From Verrucomicrobiota bacterium (lineage in GTDB: Bacteria > Verrucomicrobiota > Verrucomicrobiia > Verrucomicrobiales > Verrucomicrobiaceae), in the NCBI GenBank assembly GCA_017301975.1, contig JAFLEI010000019.1, positions 1 through 64,000 on the forward strand: a stretch of DNA of 64,000 nucleotides. The letters are read 5' to 3'. Both the position numbers and the translations under genes were made by a program. Below, piece by piece: positions 1 to 7,252 of this stretch. The notes under the pieces are model-generated. The model saw only the letters and a list, made by a program, of their open reading frames with translations. It did not search any database and had not been told where the DNA came from. How positions within the stretch are numbered: position 1 is the first letter of the stretch; each line of letters starts with the position of its first letter.

Positions 1-2
1 CG

Positions 3-113
3 CGCTTCAAGCGTCTTTCAAGGGACTACGAGCGTCTGGCTTCGACTCTGACTGGCATGCACTGGCTGGCCTTCGCGACCCTCATGCTCTCTTCTCTATT
101 CGGCAAAAGTTAA
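3..113 (+). CDS. IS5-like transposase, C-terminal end (5' cut by window edge)
   Basis: An open frame enters from the left edge and ends at TAA 111-113, giving 36 residues. It contains RFKRLSRDYERL followed by a hydrophobic helix (MHWLAFATLMLSSLFGKS). The R-x-x-R-D-Y-E-R-L pattern followed by a short helix is the usual C-terminus of IS5/IS427-group DDE transposases. Just after the stop, AACAGGCTCTA (115-125) could be the right inverted-repeat end of the element, but the left end lies outside the window so it cannot be paired. Whether the element is intact cannot be judged. The family call rests on this short tail only. Confidence 0.6.
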   Translation, partial: RFKRLSRDYERLASTLTGMHWLAFATLMLSSLFGKS

Positions 114-257
114 TAACAGGCTCTAAGGTCTGGACTTGCGGACTTTGGAGAAACTTATCATTTCAAAGTTCGGACAGTACTTTCGGTCAAATAGTAGCCG
201 CGATCATCCTTCCGCAAGAATCCGTGAATGGCATAAGAGGCAAAGTCCGCAGAGGCA

Positions 258-539
258 TCACCTGTCGGAACAATCTCGATCGACAGCAAACTCTGAAAGA
301 GCCCTGAGGAATTGTGTCTGAAAACCACCCCTCACTAAAACCTCAGTTGCTTTTCCTTTTCGATCAAGTCGCGGGCCATGAACGATCTGAGTTCCAGCTT
401 TGTACTCAATGCCGGCCGACAGGCGGACTCCTTCCACTGCTTTTTGATCGAGAAAAGGCGTGATGACCTGATGAAGGATAAAAAGCCGCAGATCCTTGTC
501 CGGCATGAACTCAAAAGTCGAATTGAGAGGATGCTTCAT
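258..539 (-). CDS. Doubtful small hypothetical protein
   Basis: A 93-residue open frame begins 32 bp downstream of the pectate-lyase stop, on the same strand. Composition is protein-like (MKHPLNSTFEFMPDKDLRLF at the start, mixed hydrophobic and charged residues, ordinary codons), but there is no signal peptide, membrane segment or motif I recognise, and no clear ribosome binding site. The region 114-571 is AT richer than the rest and borders an IS element, so this may be a remnant of a gene damaged by the insertion. Apart from this frame and the IS end I see nothing in 114-571. Confidence 0.25.
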   Translation of the reverse strand: MKHPLNSTFEFMPDKDLRLFILHQVITPFLDQKAVEGVRLSAGIEYKAGTQIVHGPRLDRKGKATEVLVRGGFQTQFLRALSEFAVDRDCSDR

Positions 540-571
540 TGGTCTGTAACAAGCGCGGCTTTGGAAAAGAG

Positions 572-1990
572 CTACTCCACGCTCTTCTTCCGAGCCTCCA
601 CGTAATTCGTCATGGCATTCATGTTTTTGACGAATTCACCGGCGTCGAGCTCGTCGTTTTTGAGCCAGCGGCCTTCGCTGTCGAGGGACTCGGCGGCTTT
701 TATGGCTTTTGACGCAGCACCTTTGGCGCGGCTGGCCCATTCCTTGGGTGTCTGGGGGCCGGCGTGGTTGGTTTGAAGTTCTTCGCGGCTTTTGGCGAGC
801 TGCTTTTTGAAGAGGTCGAGGTTGCTCTGCTGGCTGGTCTTGAAGGAATAATGCGTGGGCATGTTGCTGTCGTCATAGGTCAGCACATAGGTGTCCTTGA
901 CGAAGAAGAGGGGCTTGTTGGTCTGCAGTTCGTAGAAGCGTGCGTGCGTGCCGTCGGCCAGTTTGGAGCGTTCGAACCAGGCGAGGGCGGGCTGGATGGG
1001 CTTGAGGTATTTGTCATCGCCCGTGAGCACCCAGAGACGGCGCAGCACTTCCATGGCACCGATGCTTTCGTTGCCGGTGACGGATGGGGGCTCGAATTTG
1101 CGCGCCCAGACCGGATGCATGTCGCGGTCATACTGCTGGGCCCAGACGGGCTGCGGTTCAGGCATTTGCGCCAGCAGGAAGAAGTCACCGAGTTTCTTCA
1201 AGGCGGCGAGGTAGCGCTCGTCTTTTTCGAGTTCATAGGCGCGGAACAGCACCTTGGCGATCTGCTCCAGGTTGTTGTCATTGAGGGTGTAGAAGCCGGT
1301 GTATTTCACGGCGGGAAAAGTGCGGCTCCAAGTTTCGGGATAGCTGGCTTTGAGAACGGGGGCGGTGGGGTCCGCAGGGCCGGTGAACTGCTGGGGCCAG
1401 GCTCCGATGGGTGCCTGGGCGGCGAGCAGGGAGTCGAAGGCAAACTTGGTGCAGCGCTTCAATTCGGCGTCGTCTTTGCAGGCGGGCTCGTGCACCATTT
1501 CCAGAAGGAAGAGCAGCGCGGACTCGGTCTTGTTGTCGTCGAGGGTGGAGGAGTTGCGGCGTTTGCCGGGTTCCTTGTCCCCGGCATCAAGGTTGCTGCG
1601 CAGGTGATATTTTTTTGCCTTCCCAGGATCAAAGTCGAAGGCGCTGTCCCAGCCGCCTGTGGCGAGCTGACACTTGAGGAGCGATGCTGCGGCGTCTTTC
1701 GCGGCGTTGAGGAAAACGTCGTCACCCGTGGCCTGATAAGCTTTCAGCATGGCCAGCCCCATCGTCGTGGTACCGTGGGGTTGGATGGAAGTGATCGTGG
1801 CGGACTTGCCGTGTTCGACCTCGCCGATCTTGCCTTCTTTATCCCAAGAGGACGCATACCCGCCCTCACGCGCGAGATGCGTGTGGGCGTAGGTGACGGC
1901 CTTCTTCATGGCCGCTGTGATGACGTCGGGGTCAGGCAGTTCGGCGAAGACGAACGAAGACGAGAGAAGGAGAGCGATGAGAGGACGCAT
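572..1990 (-). CDS. Secreted pectate lyase-like protein (PL10 fold)
   Basis: A 472-residue protein with a short signal peptide (MRPLIALLLSSSFVFA). The motifs fit the polysaccharide lyase family 10 / PelA-type alpha-toroid: GGWDSAF near residue 115, GAWPQQF near 200, the FYTLNDNN segment near 235, and the ARKFEPPSVTGNES block near 300. PL10 enzymes cleave polygalacturonate by beta-elimination outside the cytoplasm. The C-terminal 100 residues are Lys/Glu rich and not typical of the catalytic core. The next gene upstream (DUF2851) is co-oriented but looks unrelated. Family recognition is fair; substrate is inferred. Confidence 0.75.
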   Translation of the reverse strand: MRPLIALLLSSSFVFAELPDPDVITAAMKKAVTYAHTHLAREGGYASSWDKEGKIGEVEHGKSATITSIQPHGTTTMGLAMLKAYQATGDDVFLNAAKDAAASLLKCQLATGGWDSAFDFDPGKAKKYHLRSNLDAGDKEPGKRRNSSTLDDNKTESALLFLLEMVHEPACKDDAELKRCTKFAFDSLLAAQAPIGAWPQQFTGPADPTAPVLKASYPETWSRTFPAVKYTGFYTLNDNNLEQIAKVLFRAYELEKDERYLAALKKLGDFFLLAQMPEPQPVWAQQYDRDMHPVWARKFEPPSVTGNESIGAMEVLRRLWVLTGDDKYLKPIQPALAWFERSKLADGTHARFYELQTNKPLFFVKDTYVLTYDDSNMPTHYSFKTSQQSNLDLFKKQLAKSREELQTNHAGPQTPKEWASRAKGAASKAIKAAESLDSEGRWLKNDELDAGEFVKNMNAMTNYVEARKKSVE

Positions 1991-2014
1991 GGTGGAGACG
2001 CCAAAACGTCGGGG

Positions 2015-3415
2015 TCAGCTCCACTCCTTCAATCTTTCCGGGAAGGGGCAGTTGGCGCAGGCGGAGTCGTCTTCGAGACAGAAGTCTTCATAAATTTGCA
2101 ACAGACCCTGCTGATGGTGCAGTTTCTTGGTAAAGTCTCGGCCGCGTGGATCCTCGCCAAAGAGGCGGAGCACAGCGCGGCGCACCTTCTGATTGTCCAG
2201 CAGGGCGGGGAGTTCGAGATATTCGGCCCAAAGGCGTGTGCGCTCCGGCACCAGCAGCGGGTAGGCGACGTTGGCGAGCATTTCCTGGACGCGTGTTTCA
2301 CCGATCAAGGCGAGAGGCTTTTCCGAAGCCTCTGCGAGCAGCGTGTAATGGGTGTCCCAAAACTCATGCGAGAGTGAGAGGAGGGACTCGCACCAGGCGG
2401 CCTGGCTCCAGCGCGTTGCATCGGCAAGCGGCGTGATGATGGAGGACCAGCAACGCAACAACGCGGAGAGCGCGCCGAGACGGCGCTGAGGGTGATTGCC
2501 CGGGCGGATGGCGCTGAGGTTCCAGCGCAGAAGCTGGCGGTCATTCAGCCAGCGCTCCATGCCGCTGCGGAGCTTCCACCATTCGCTCCAGAGCTGACGG
2601 AGGTAGGTGCGGGTGGCGGGCTCGGTGTCCTCGCTGCGCACGCTTTCGAGGAAGCCTGAGACGCCGAAGAGCCAGGCCTCGCGTTTTGCGGCATCGAGCC
2701 GGGTGATTTTTTTCAACGGCAGCCGCTGGGCCAGGATGGCAAAGGGCTGCTGATTTCTGCGGTAGCCGAGTGTCTGTGCCAGCGCCTGATAAACCGCCTG
2801 CTCGCGGCCCTGGGCGGCCACGCTGCGATGCAGGCGCTTCGATTTGAGATCGAGGCGATGCTGAGCTGCCGATTCGATGATGGACTGAATTTGAGCGGAC
2901 TCCATCTCACGGAGCGGGGTGGCGCAGCGGCCCAGCCGCGCGGGTGCGAGGTGGCGTTTGGGTTTGATGCCTTCCGGCAGCATGCCGGCCTGCAGCAGCA
3001 CTTGCGGCACTTCACGGTGCTCGCTGGTGCGCGTGTAAAAACGTTCTTCAGGTGCGTGCAGGAAGAGGTGCAGGACCACGCGATTGAAGTTCTCGTTGGC
3101 ACCATGCGTGTGCCGTTCCCAGTCGCGGGCATCGGGGTCCAGTTCGATATCGCCGCGCAGGGTCTGTCCATCGATCACGATGGCGCAGCCGTTAAAGTCG
3201 GGGCCCGCGCCGGAATTCCACTCGCCGAAATCAGCGATGCTTATGGCTCTGCCATCCGTGGTGGTGAACTCGCTGCCAAAGGCGCCGGAGAACCACAGGC
3301 TCTGCAGTTCAAGCTCCGTCATGGGCTCGGCAAAACCAGGCAGCGTCTCGGCCACGCCAGAGAATACGGCGTCGCGGAAACGTGCATAGCGGTCGGCGAG
3401 CGGGAGCGGCGTCAT
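2015..3415 (-). CDS. DUF2851 family protein
   Basis: A 466-residue soluble protein. The N-terminal half has the DUF2851 hallmarks: a nuclease-like fold with GAGPDFNGCAIVIDG, then RGDIELDPDARDWERHTH and FNRVVLHLFLH (about residues 75-130). The C-terminus ends with a Cys cluster (FCLEDDSACANCPFPERL). The frame stays open 60 codons further upstream to 3595, but that extension is low-complexity, so the internal ATG at 3415 (MTPLPLADRYARFRDAVF) is chosen. The family has no established function; the core resembles restriction-endonuclease-like folds. No operon partner is evident. Confidence 0.85.
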   Translation of the reverse strand: MTPLPLADRYARFRDAVFSGVAETLPGFAEPMTELELQSLWFSGAFGSEFTTTDGRAISIADFGEWNSGAGPDFNGCAIVIDGQTLRGDIELDPDARDWERHTHGANENFNRVVLHLFLHAPEERFYTRTSEHREVPQVLLQAGMLPEGIKPKRHLAPARLGRCATPLREMESAQIQSIIESAAQHRLDLKSKRLHRSVAAQGREQAVYQALAQTLGYRRNQQPFAILAQRLPLKKITRLDAAKREAWLFGVSGFLESVRSEDTEPATRTYLRQLWSEWWKLRSGMERWLNDRQLLRWNLSAIRPGNHPQRRLGALSALLRCWSSIITPLADATRWSQAAWCESLLSLSHEFWDTHYTLLAEASEKPLALIGETRVQEMLANVAYPLLVPERTRLWAEYLELPALLDNQKVRRAVLRLFGEDPRGRDFTKKLHHQQGLLQIYEDFCLEDDSACANCPFPERLKEWS

Positions 3416-3804
3416 GGCGAATTCCACACCAAGGCGGGTCTGGGGGCGAATGCCACCGGATTTAGACTTGTTCTCAAAAAGACTGCCCACTTGAGACCGC
3501 CGGGGCAGCGGCACCAATGGCCGCTTCTGATGCACAAGATTGCACCGGGACCGATTCTGGTTAATCTCGCCGGGTAGTTTTAGGAAAGCCGCCATGCGGT
3601 AAACCCAGGCATGGCTGTTTTCTGAATGAGATTCCCATCCAACCCAAGATCAGAAAGCGGGACAAAGCCTGGCCGTTTCTCAATCATCCAGTGACCGCGC
3701 CCGGGCCGCCCTGAGAGGTGCCGCGGGTCGGCTGAGATTTCCATTCACCCCATGAGGTCGCCGCTGTGATAGCGGCGGCCTTTTTTCGGCACGGCAGAAT
3801 TTGG
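3416..3804. other. 389-bp intergenic region with a forward-strand terminator
   Basis: It lies between the DUF2851 start and the GH62 stop, both on the reverse strand, and should hold the DUF2851 promoter. I see no convincing protein gene. It contains two CTGAGA words (3711-3716, 3732-3737) in a GC-rich stretch, and a strong forward-strand terminator at 3756-3786 for which no forward gene exists (see findings). A small RNA in about 3600-3786 is possible but unproven. Confidence 0.5.
3756..3786 (+). terminator. Rho-independent terminator, no upstream forward gene
   Basis: The stem is GGTCGCCGCT (3756-3765) with AGCGGCGGCC (3771-3780), ten pairs including one G-U wobble. The loop is GTGAT and six T follow (781-786 of this kilobase). 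The orientation is forward. The nearest annotated genes on both sides run in reverse, so it would end an unannotated short transcript. Confidence 0.7.
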
Positions 3805-5154
3805 TCACGGCCGAGAGCGAAAAGGATCTTCCGAAATTTTGTCTGCTTTGGGGGAAAGTATCACGCGGTGTCTAAAAATGGTCAGGCGCAGACCGGACTG
3901 CCGGGCGATTTCCTCCAGCGCGTTGCGGTAGGAAATGTTTTCCGCGTTCATGGAAATGGTTGTGGTGGAGGCCTTGTCATCGGTTCGAAAGACGGAATTC
4001 ACTCCTCCGACCTTACCACCTGAGGCCAATTGCACCTCCCGGCTCTTCACGCGTAGGTACTCCATGGCCTCTTCCACGTTGGCACCTTGGAAGCTGACCT
4101 TGGGAAAAACAAAGCGGTTCAAGGTCTCTTCGAGGAAGCTGCTTTGGAAATCAAGAATCCCGATCTTCCACGGAATGCTGCCATACTTCTTGGCCTTGTA
4201 GCCTTCATCATCCACGCCCTGAAAAACGAAGCGGAGATTCGCGGGATCGACTTCCAGCATCTCGTCATTGCTGCTGCGGATGAGTTCGCCGTGGCTGATG
4301 CTGGTGGCCCAGGGCTCCGTTTGCGTGACGTTGGCCGTCGAGGCGAAAGGATGATCGTGTGTGGCGGCCAGCGGCCTCCAGGGGCCTTCGAGTTTGTCCG
4401 CGAGCCAGGCTTTGTAGTAGCGCTGTCCTGGAGCCAGGGCCTCGATGAGGGTGAGGTATTGTTCGCGGCCTTTGAGCTTGTAAGTATGGGAGGCCTCAAA
4501 GAGTTCGTCTTTCGTGTCGTTGAGCAGGAGTTCGGGTTTGGACCAACCGAGAGGAAAATTGGAGAGGGTAGTTTCGCGCCGCCAGAAATGGCCGTCGTCG
4601 CTGGTGTAGAAGAGGTGGGCCTTGGTGGCGTCGCAGATGACCCAGAAGTCGATCCATCTGATTATATTGCCGCCTTCGGGCAGCGCTTCGATCATGGGCT
4701 GCGGCTTGGTCCAGGACTTCGGATCGGCGAGGGTAGATGTGGTAGAAAAAAACGGCCCCATTTTGGGCGCACGCTCTTCATCGGTCAGTTGGTAGATGAG
4801 ATACCACTTTTGATGAGGCGTGAAGAAGAACACCTGCGGGGCGCAGTGGTATTGATCATGCAAATCAAGCGTGTGGCGCGTGGCTTTGCCGGCGTCGTTC
4901 CAATCGGCGAAGCTGAGGTGCTGCATGTCCACCTTGCCTGAGGCGCGTCGATGGGTGGCAAAGAGATGCCATTTTCCATCATGAAAGACCATCGACGGGT
5001 CTTTGAGCGCCACATCGGGGTCGGCCGCGTCTGCGGCGGGACCGATGAGTGGTTGCGAGCTTTGCCACTGGAATTCGCCGGTGCTCAGCCACGCTGGATC
5101 AGCCGCGTGAAGCGCGCTGATGAACCACAGGGCAAGCAAGTAGTGCAGCTTCAT
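3805..5154 (-). CDS. GH62 alpha-L-arabinofuranosidase fused to a C-terminal STN-like domain
   Basis: A 449-residue secreted protein (signal MKLHYLLALWFISALHA). Residues about 20-335 form a GH62 five-bladed propeller: LKDPSMVFHDGKWHLFAT carries the base Asp, FEASHTYKL the acid Glu, and ISHGELIRSSNDEMLEVDP is a family signature. GH62 enzymes remove arabinofuranose side chains from arabinoxylan or arabinan. Residues about 345-440 are a separate domain (SFQGANVEEAMEYLRVKSRE, then NISYRNALEEIARQSGLRLT) matching the repeats of the protein encoded just upstream. An AAGGAG ribosome site lies about 8 nt before ATG 5154. The fusion is not the usual GH62 architecture. Likely co-transcribed with 5188-5868 (33-bp gap). 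Confidence 0.85.
   Translation of the reverse strand: MKLHYLLALWFISALHAADPAWLSTGEFQWQSSQPLIGPAADAADPDVALKDPSMVFHDGKWHLFATHRRASGKVDMQHLSFADWNDAGKATRHTLDLHDQYHCAPQVFFFTPHQKWYLIYQLTDEERAPKMGPFFSTTSTLADPKSWTKPQPMIEALPEGGNIIRWIDFWVICDATKAHLFYTSDDGHFWRRETTLSNFPLGWSKPELLLNDTKDELFEASHTYKLKGREQYLTLIEALAPGQRYYKAWLADKLEGPWRPLAATHDHPFASTANVTQTEPWATSISHGELIRSSNDEMLEVDPANLRFVFQGVDDEGYKAKKYGSIPWKIGILDFQSSFLEETLNRFVFPKVSFQGANVEEAMEYLRVKSREVQLASGGKVGGVNSVFRTDDKASTTTISMNAENISYRNALEEIARQSGLRLTIFRHRVILSPKADKISEDPFRSRP
4035..4110 (-). repeat. STN-like domain repeat, copy C (in the GH62 gene)
   Basis: This segment encodes the helix EEAMEYLRVKSRE and the strand before it. It is alignable at DNA level with 5371-5450 and 5681-5760, pointing to intragenic duplication and domain shuffling between neighbouring genes. 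Confidence 0.7.
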
Positions 5155-5187
5155 GACATGAGCTCCTTGAGCGAGCGATCACTCCAA

Positions 5188-5868
5188 TTACTTGGCCTGC
5201 GGCGGGTTAAGAATGTAGGCGTGGCCATCTGTGGTGAGTTTGCACCGGCTGAGATCCGCCACGTAACCGAGGGCGTCAGAGAGAGGAATATCGCGGAGGT
5301 CGAGAGTGACTTCGGCAGCTACTCCGCCGGGTTTGATGAGAATGTTGATGCCCTTCTTGGTGCTGTCGAGCATGCGTGATTTGACGCGCAGGTATTCGAC
5401 GGCCTCTTCAAGAGTGGCCCCTTCGAACTGCATGGCGGGAAAGATGATGGCCGCAGCATTGTCCAAAATAGGTGGCGAAAATTTGGGTTCAAAACTGGCG
5501 GCGATCATGACCGCACGAGCATCCACCCGGTATTTAAGACCAGCGGCTTCTACACAATAACGCAAGGCCACTCCGAGAGGTATATCCTTGAGATCAAGAC
5601 TGATGGAGGTTTTGGCTGCTTTATCCTTATTGAGAATGAAGGACACACCGCCAGAAACCGGTGAGGCGGTTTTCTGGTCGAACTCACGGCTTTTTACCCG
5701 CAGGTATTCCACCGCTTCTTCGATCGTTGCATTACGGAACTGCATCGTTGGCAAAATGATCTCATCGAGCTTTTGCTGGAGCTTGGGTTCAGCCGGTGAC
5801 ATGGCTGACAAAAGGGGAATGCAGAACAGCGCACATGCGATAGAGAGGAGACAGTGGCGTGTTTTCAT
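5188..5868 (-). CDS. Secreted protein of two tandem STN/secretin-N-like domains
   Basis: A 226-residue protein with a signal peptide (MKTRHCLLSIACALFCIPLLSA). It consists of two repeats of about 90 residues. Each opens with P-x-M-Q-F-x-x-A-T-x-E-E-A-V-E-Y-L-R-V-K-S-R and closes with a L-D-L-(K/R)-D-I-P-L-x-x-A-L segment typical of the short secretin/TonB N-terminal (STN) fold. The frame is open to 5925, but ATG 5868 gives a proper signal peptide. There are no catalytic residues, so a binding or assembly role in the periplasm is inferred. The same domain is fused to the downstream GH62 enzyme. Confidence 0.7.
   Translation of the reverse strand: MKTRHCLLSIACALFCIPLLSAMSPAEPKLQQKLDEIILPTMQFRNATIEEAVEYLRVKSREFDQKTASPVSGGVSFILNKDKAAKTSISLDLKDIPLGVALRYCVEAAGLKYRVDARAVMIAASFEPKFSPPILDNAAAIIFPAMQFEGATLEEAVEYLRVKSRMLDSTKKGINILIKPGGVAAEVTLDLRDIPLSDALGYVADLSRCKLTTDGHAYILNPPQAK
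5371..5450 (-). repeat. STN-like domain repeat, copy A
   Basis: This is the second repeat of the two-domain protein, encoding AMQFEGATLEEAVEYLRVKS. It is clearly related at nucleotide level to 5681-5760 and, less closely, to 4035-4110 in the GH62 gene. Confidence 0.75.
5681..5760 (-). repeat. STN-like domain repeat, copy B
   Basis: This is the first repeat of the two-domain protein, encoding TMQFRNATIEEAVEYLRVKS. It pairs with copy A (5371-5450). Confidence 0.75.
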
Positions 5869-5921
5869 GGTGTAAGAGGAATCATGGATATGAACTTCGA
5901 GCGAATAGGAAAAGCTTCTTT

Positions 5922-6590
5922 TCAAGACATGAGTTCCCTCAGTGAGACCTCAGCCAAGGAATTCACGCGCTTCCATGCGCCGGTGAAGTCCAGATGCTGT
6001 GTCATGGGACCTGGCGCCACGATGCAGCGGATGCCGGCGGCCATGGCTGCGCGGAGGCCGTTGAGGGAGTCTTCGAAAATGACGGCTTCCTCGGGTGCGA
6101 CACCGAGATTTTCGGCGGCATGGAGGAAAAGGCTGGGGTCGGGCTTCACCTTGCCGGTATCATCGACGGTGGAGATGTGGTGGAAATGATCGTGCAGTCC
6201 GAGCTGATCCATCCAGGAGTTGATCCACACGCGGGGGCTGCTGCTGGCGATGGCGATGCGCAGGCCAAGGGAGGAGGCTTCTTGCAGACGGTCGGCGACA
6301 CCGGGGAGCAGTCGCAGGTGCTTGCGCAGTTCGTTTTCGTGGGTCTTGCGCTGCACCTCAACCGCATCCCAGTCAAACTCACGGCCTGTAAGCTGTTCGA
6401 GGTCACGTTTGGGGTCGTAGATGCCGGTGATGAAGTCGGTGCCCACGGCCTGCGCGTAGCGCTCCACGGGCAGGTCATGGCCATGCTGGTCAAAAATTTC
6501 TCTCCAGGTGTGGTAACCGGTGCTTTCAGTGTCAACGATGAGGCCGTCGAAGTCGAAGATCACGGCGCGAATGGGTGGGGGCATGCGCAT
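5922..6590 (-). CDS. HAD-superfamily phosphatase, beta-phosphoglucomutase-like
   Basis: About 222 residues. Motif I is AVIFDFDGLIVDTE (nucleophile and general acid Asp), motif II is IAIASSSPRVW, motif III Lys is in GKVKPDPSLFLHAAENLG, and motif IV is VIFEDSLNGLRAAMAAG. The alpha-helical cap between motifs I and II is the subfamily I cap of beta-phosphoglucomutase and sugar-phosphatase relatives. The frame extends to 6683 but that part is encoded by a short tandem repeat, so ATG 6590 (or 6584) is the likely start. The substrate is not predictable; a sugar phosphate fits the context. Confidence 0.88.
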   Translation of the reverse strand: MRMPPPIRAVIFDFDGLIVDTESTGYHTWREIFDQHGHDLPVERYAQAVGTDFITGIYDPKRDLEQLTGREFDWDAVEVQRKTHENELRKHLRLLPGVADRLQEASSLGLRIAIASSSPRVWINSWMDQLGLHDHFHHISTVDDTGKVKPDPSLFLHAAENLGVAPEEAVIFEDSLNGLRAAMAAGIRCIVAPGPMTQHLDFTGAWKRVNSLAEVSLRELMS

Positions 6591-6597
6591 GGATGGC

Positions 6598-6642
6598 CGA
6601 AAGTATCGAAAGATGCAAAAGATTCGAAAGCTGTGAAAACTG
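6598..6642. repeat. Five 9-bp tandem repeats between divergent genes
   Basis: Consecutive 9-mers read CGAAAGTAT, CGAAAGATG, CAAAAGATT, CGAAAGCTG, TGAAAACTG. The consensus is CGAAAGNTN with an exact 9-bp period. It sits in the 116-bp gap between the HAD gene (reverse) and the DUF1990 gene (forward), immediately upstream of the HAD start. It could be an operator array or a simple repeat. Confidence 0.7.
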
Positions 6643-6706
6643 GCGGCGCACTTTTTGATGTTTTCCGTTTCTTTGGAGCCCAAGGAGATGGCAGGGTGCT
6701 GCCACG

Positions 6707-7252
6707 ATGCTCAGACTACGACGACCAGCGACCGAACGACTGCGAGGACTTCTGGATTCTTGGAGAGATGAGCCTTTGAGCTACATGCCGCCACTGGCGG
6801 ACGGATTCATTGCCGATGAGCATGAGGTGTGGCTGGGCAGCGGTGAAGAGATTTATAGGGCTGCGTGCGAAGCTCTGAATGAGTGGGTCATGTTCCCGCA
6901 TTGGGCGGAGGTCAGCCGCCAGGAAGCCAAAGGCCAGGAGGTCGGGCAGATCGTTGCGATGGTGACACGCATCGGCGGCCTGTGGTGGGTGAATCCATGT
7001 CGCATCCTGTGGCGCTGTGATTCAAAGGACACATACGGCTTTGTCTATGGCACCTTGCCGGAGCATGCAGAGTGCGGCGAGGAACAGTTCGTCATTGAGC
7101 ACCGGTCAGATGGCAGCGTGTGGTATGCGATTCGTGCGTTTTCACATCCGCGCCACTGGATGGCGTGGCTGGGGTTTCCGCTGGCGCGGTGGTGGCAGTG
7201 CCGGTTTGTGCGGGATTCGCAGGCGAGGATGAGGGAGGTGGTGAAACGATGA
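6707..7252 (+). CDS. DUF1990 family protein
   Basis: A 181-residue protein with the DUF1990 signature in its second half: YGFVYGTLPEHAECGEEQF followed by VWYAIRAFSHPRHWMAW. The early part shows the expected pattern with the conserved GSGEEIYRAACEAL helix and a Trp-rich strand (GGLWWVNPCRILW). The family belongs to the START/Bet v1-like fold and has no assigned reaction. The stop overlaps the start of the YndJ-like gene (ATGA), so the two are translationally coupled. DUF1990 next to YndJ is a recurring bacterial pairing in my knowledge. Confidence 0.85.
   Translation: MLRLRRPATERLRGLLDSWRDEPLSYMPPLADGFIADEHEVWLGSGEEIYRAACEALNEWVMFPHWAEVSRQEAKGQEVGQIVAMVTRIGGLWWVNPCRILWRCDSKDTYGFVYGTLPEHAECGEEQFVIEHRSDGSVWYAIRAFSHPRHWMAWLGFPLARWWQCRFVRDSQARMREVVKR

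Noticed and set aside
764..2377. Long forward frame of 537 codons
   Set aside because: It lies opposite the pectate-lyase and DUF2851 genes, has no family features and a shadow-like composition.
3690..3790. TPP-riboswitch-like CTGAGA words
   Set aside because: The second conserved ACCTGAT block is missing and no thiamine gene follows.
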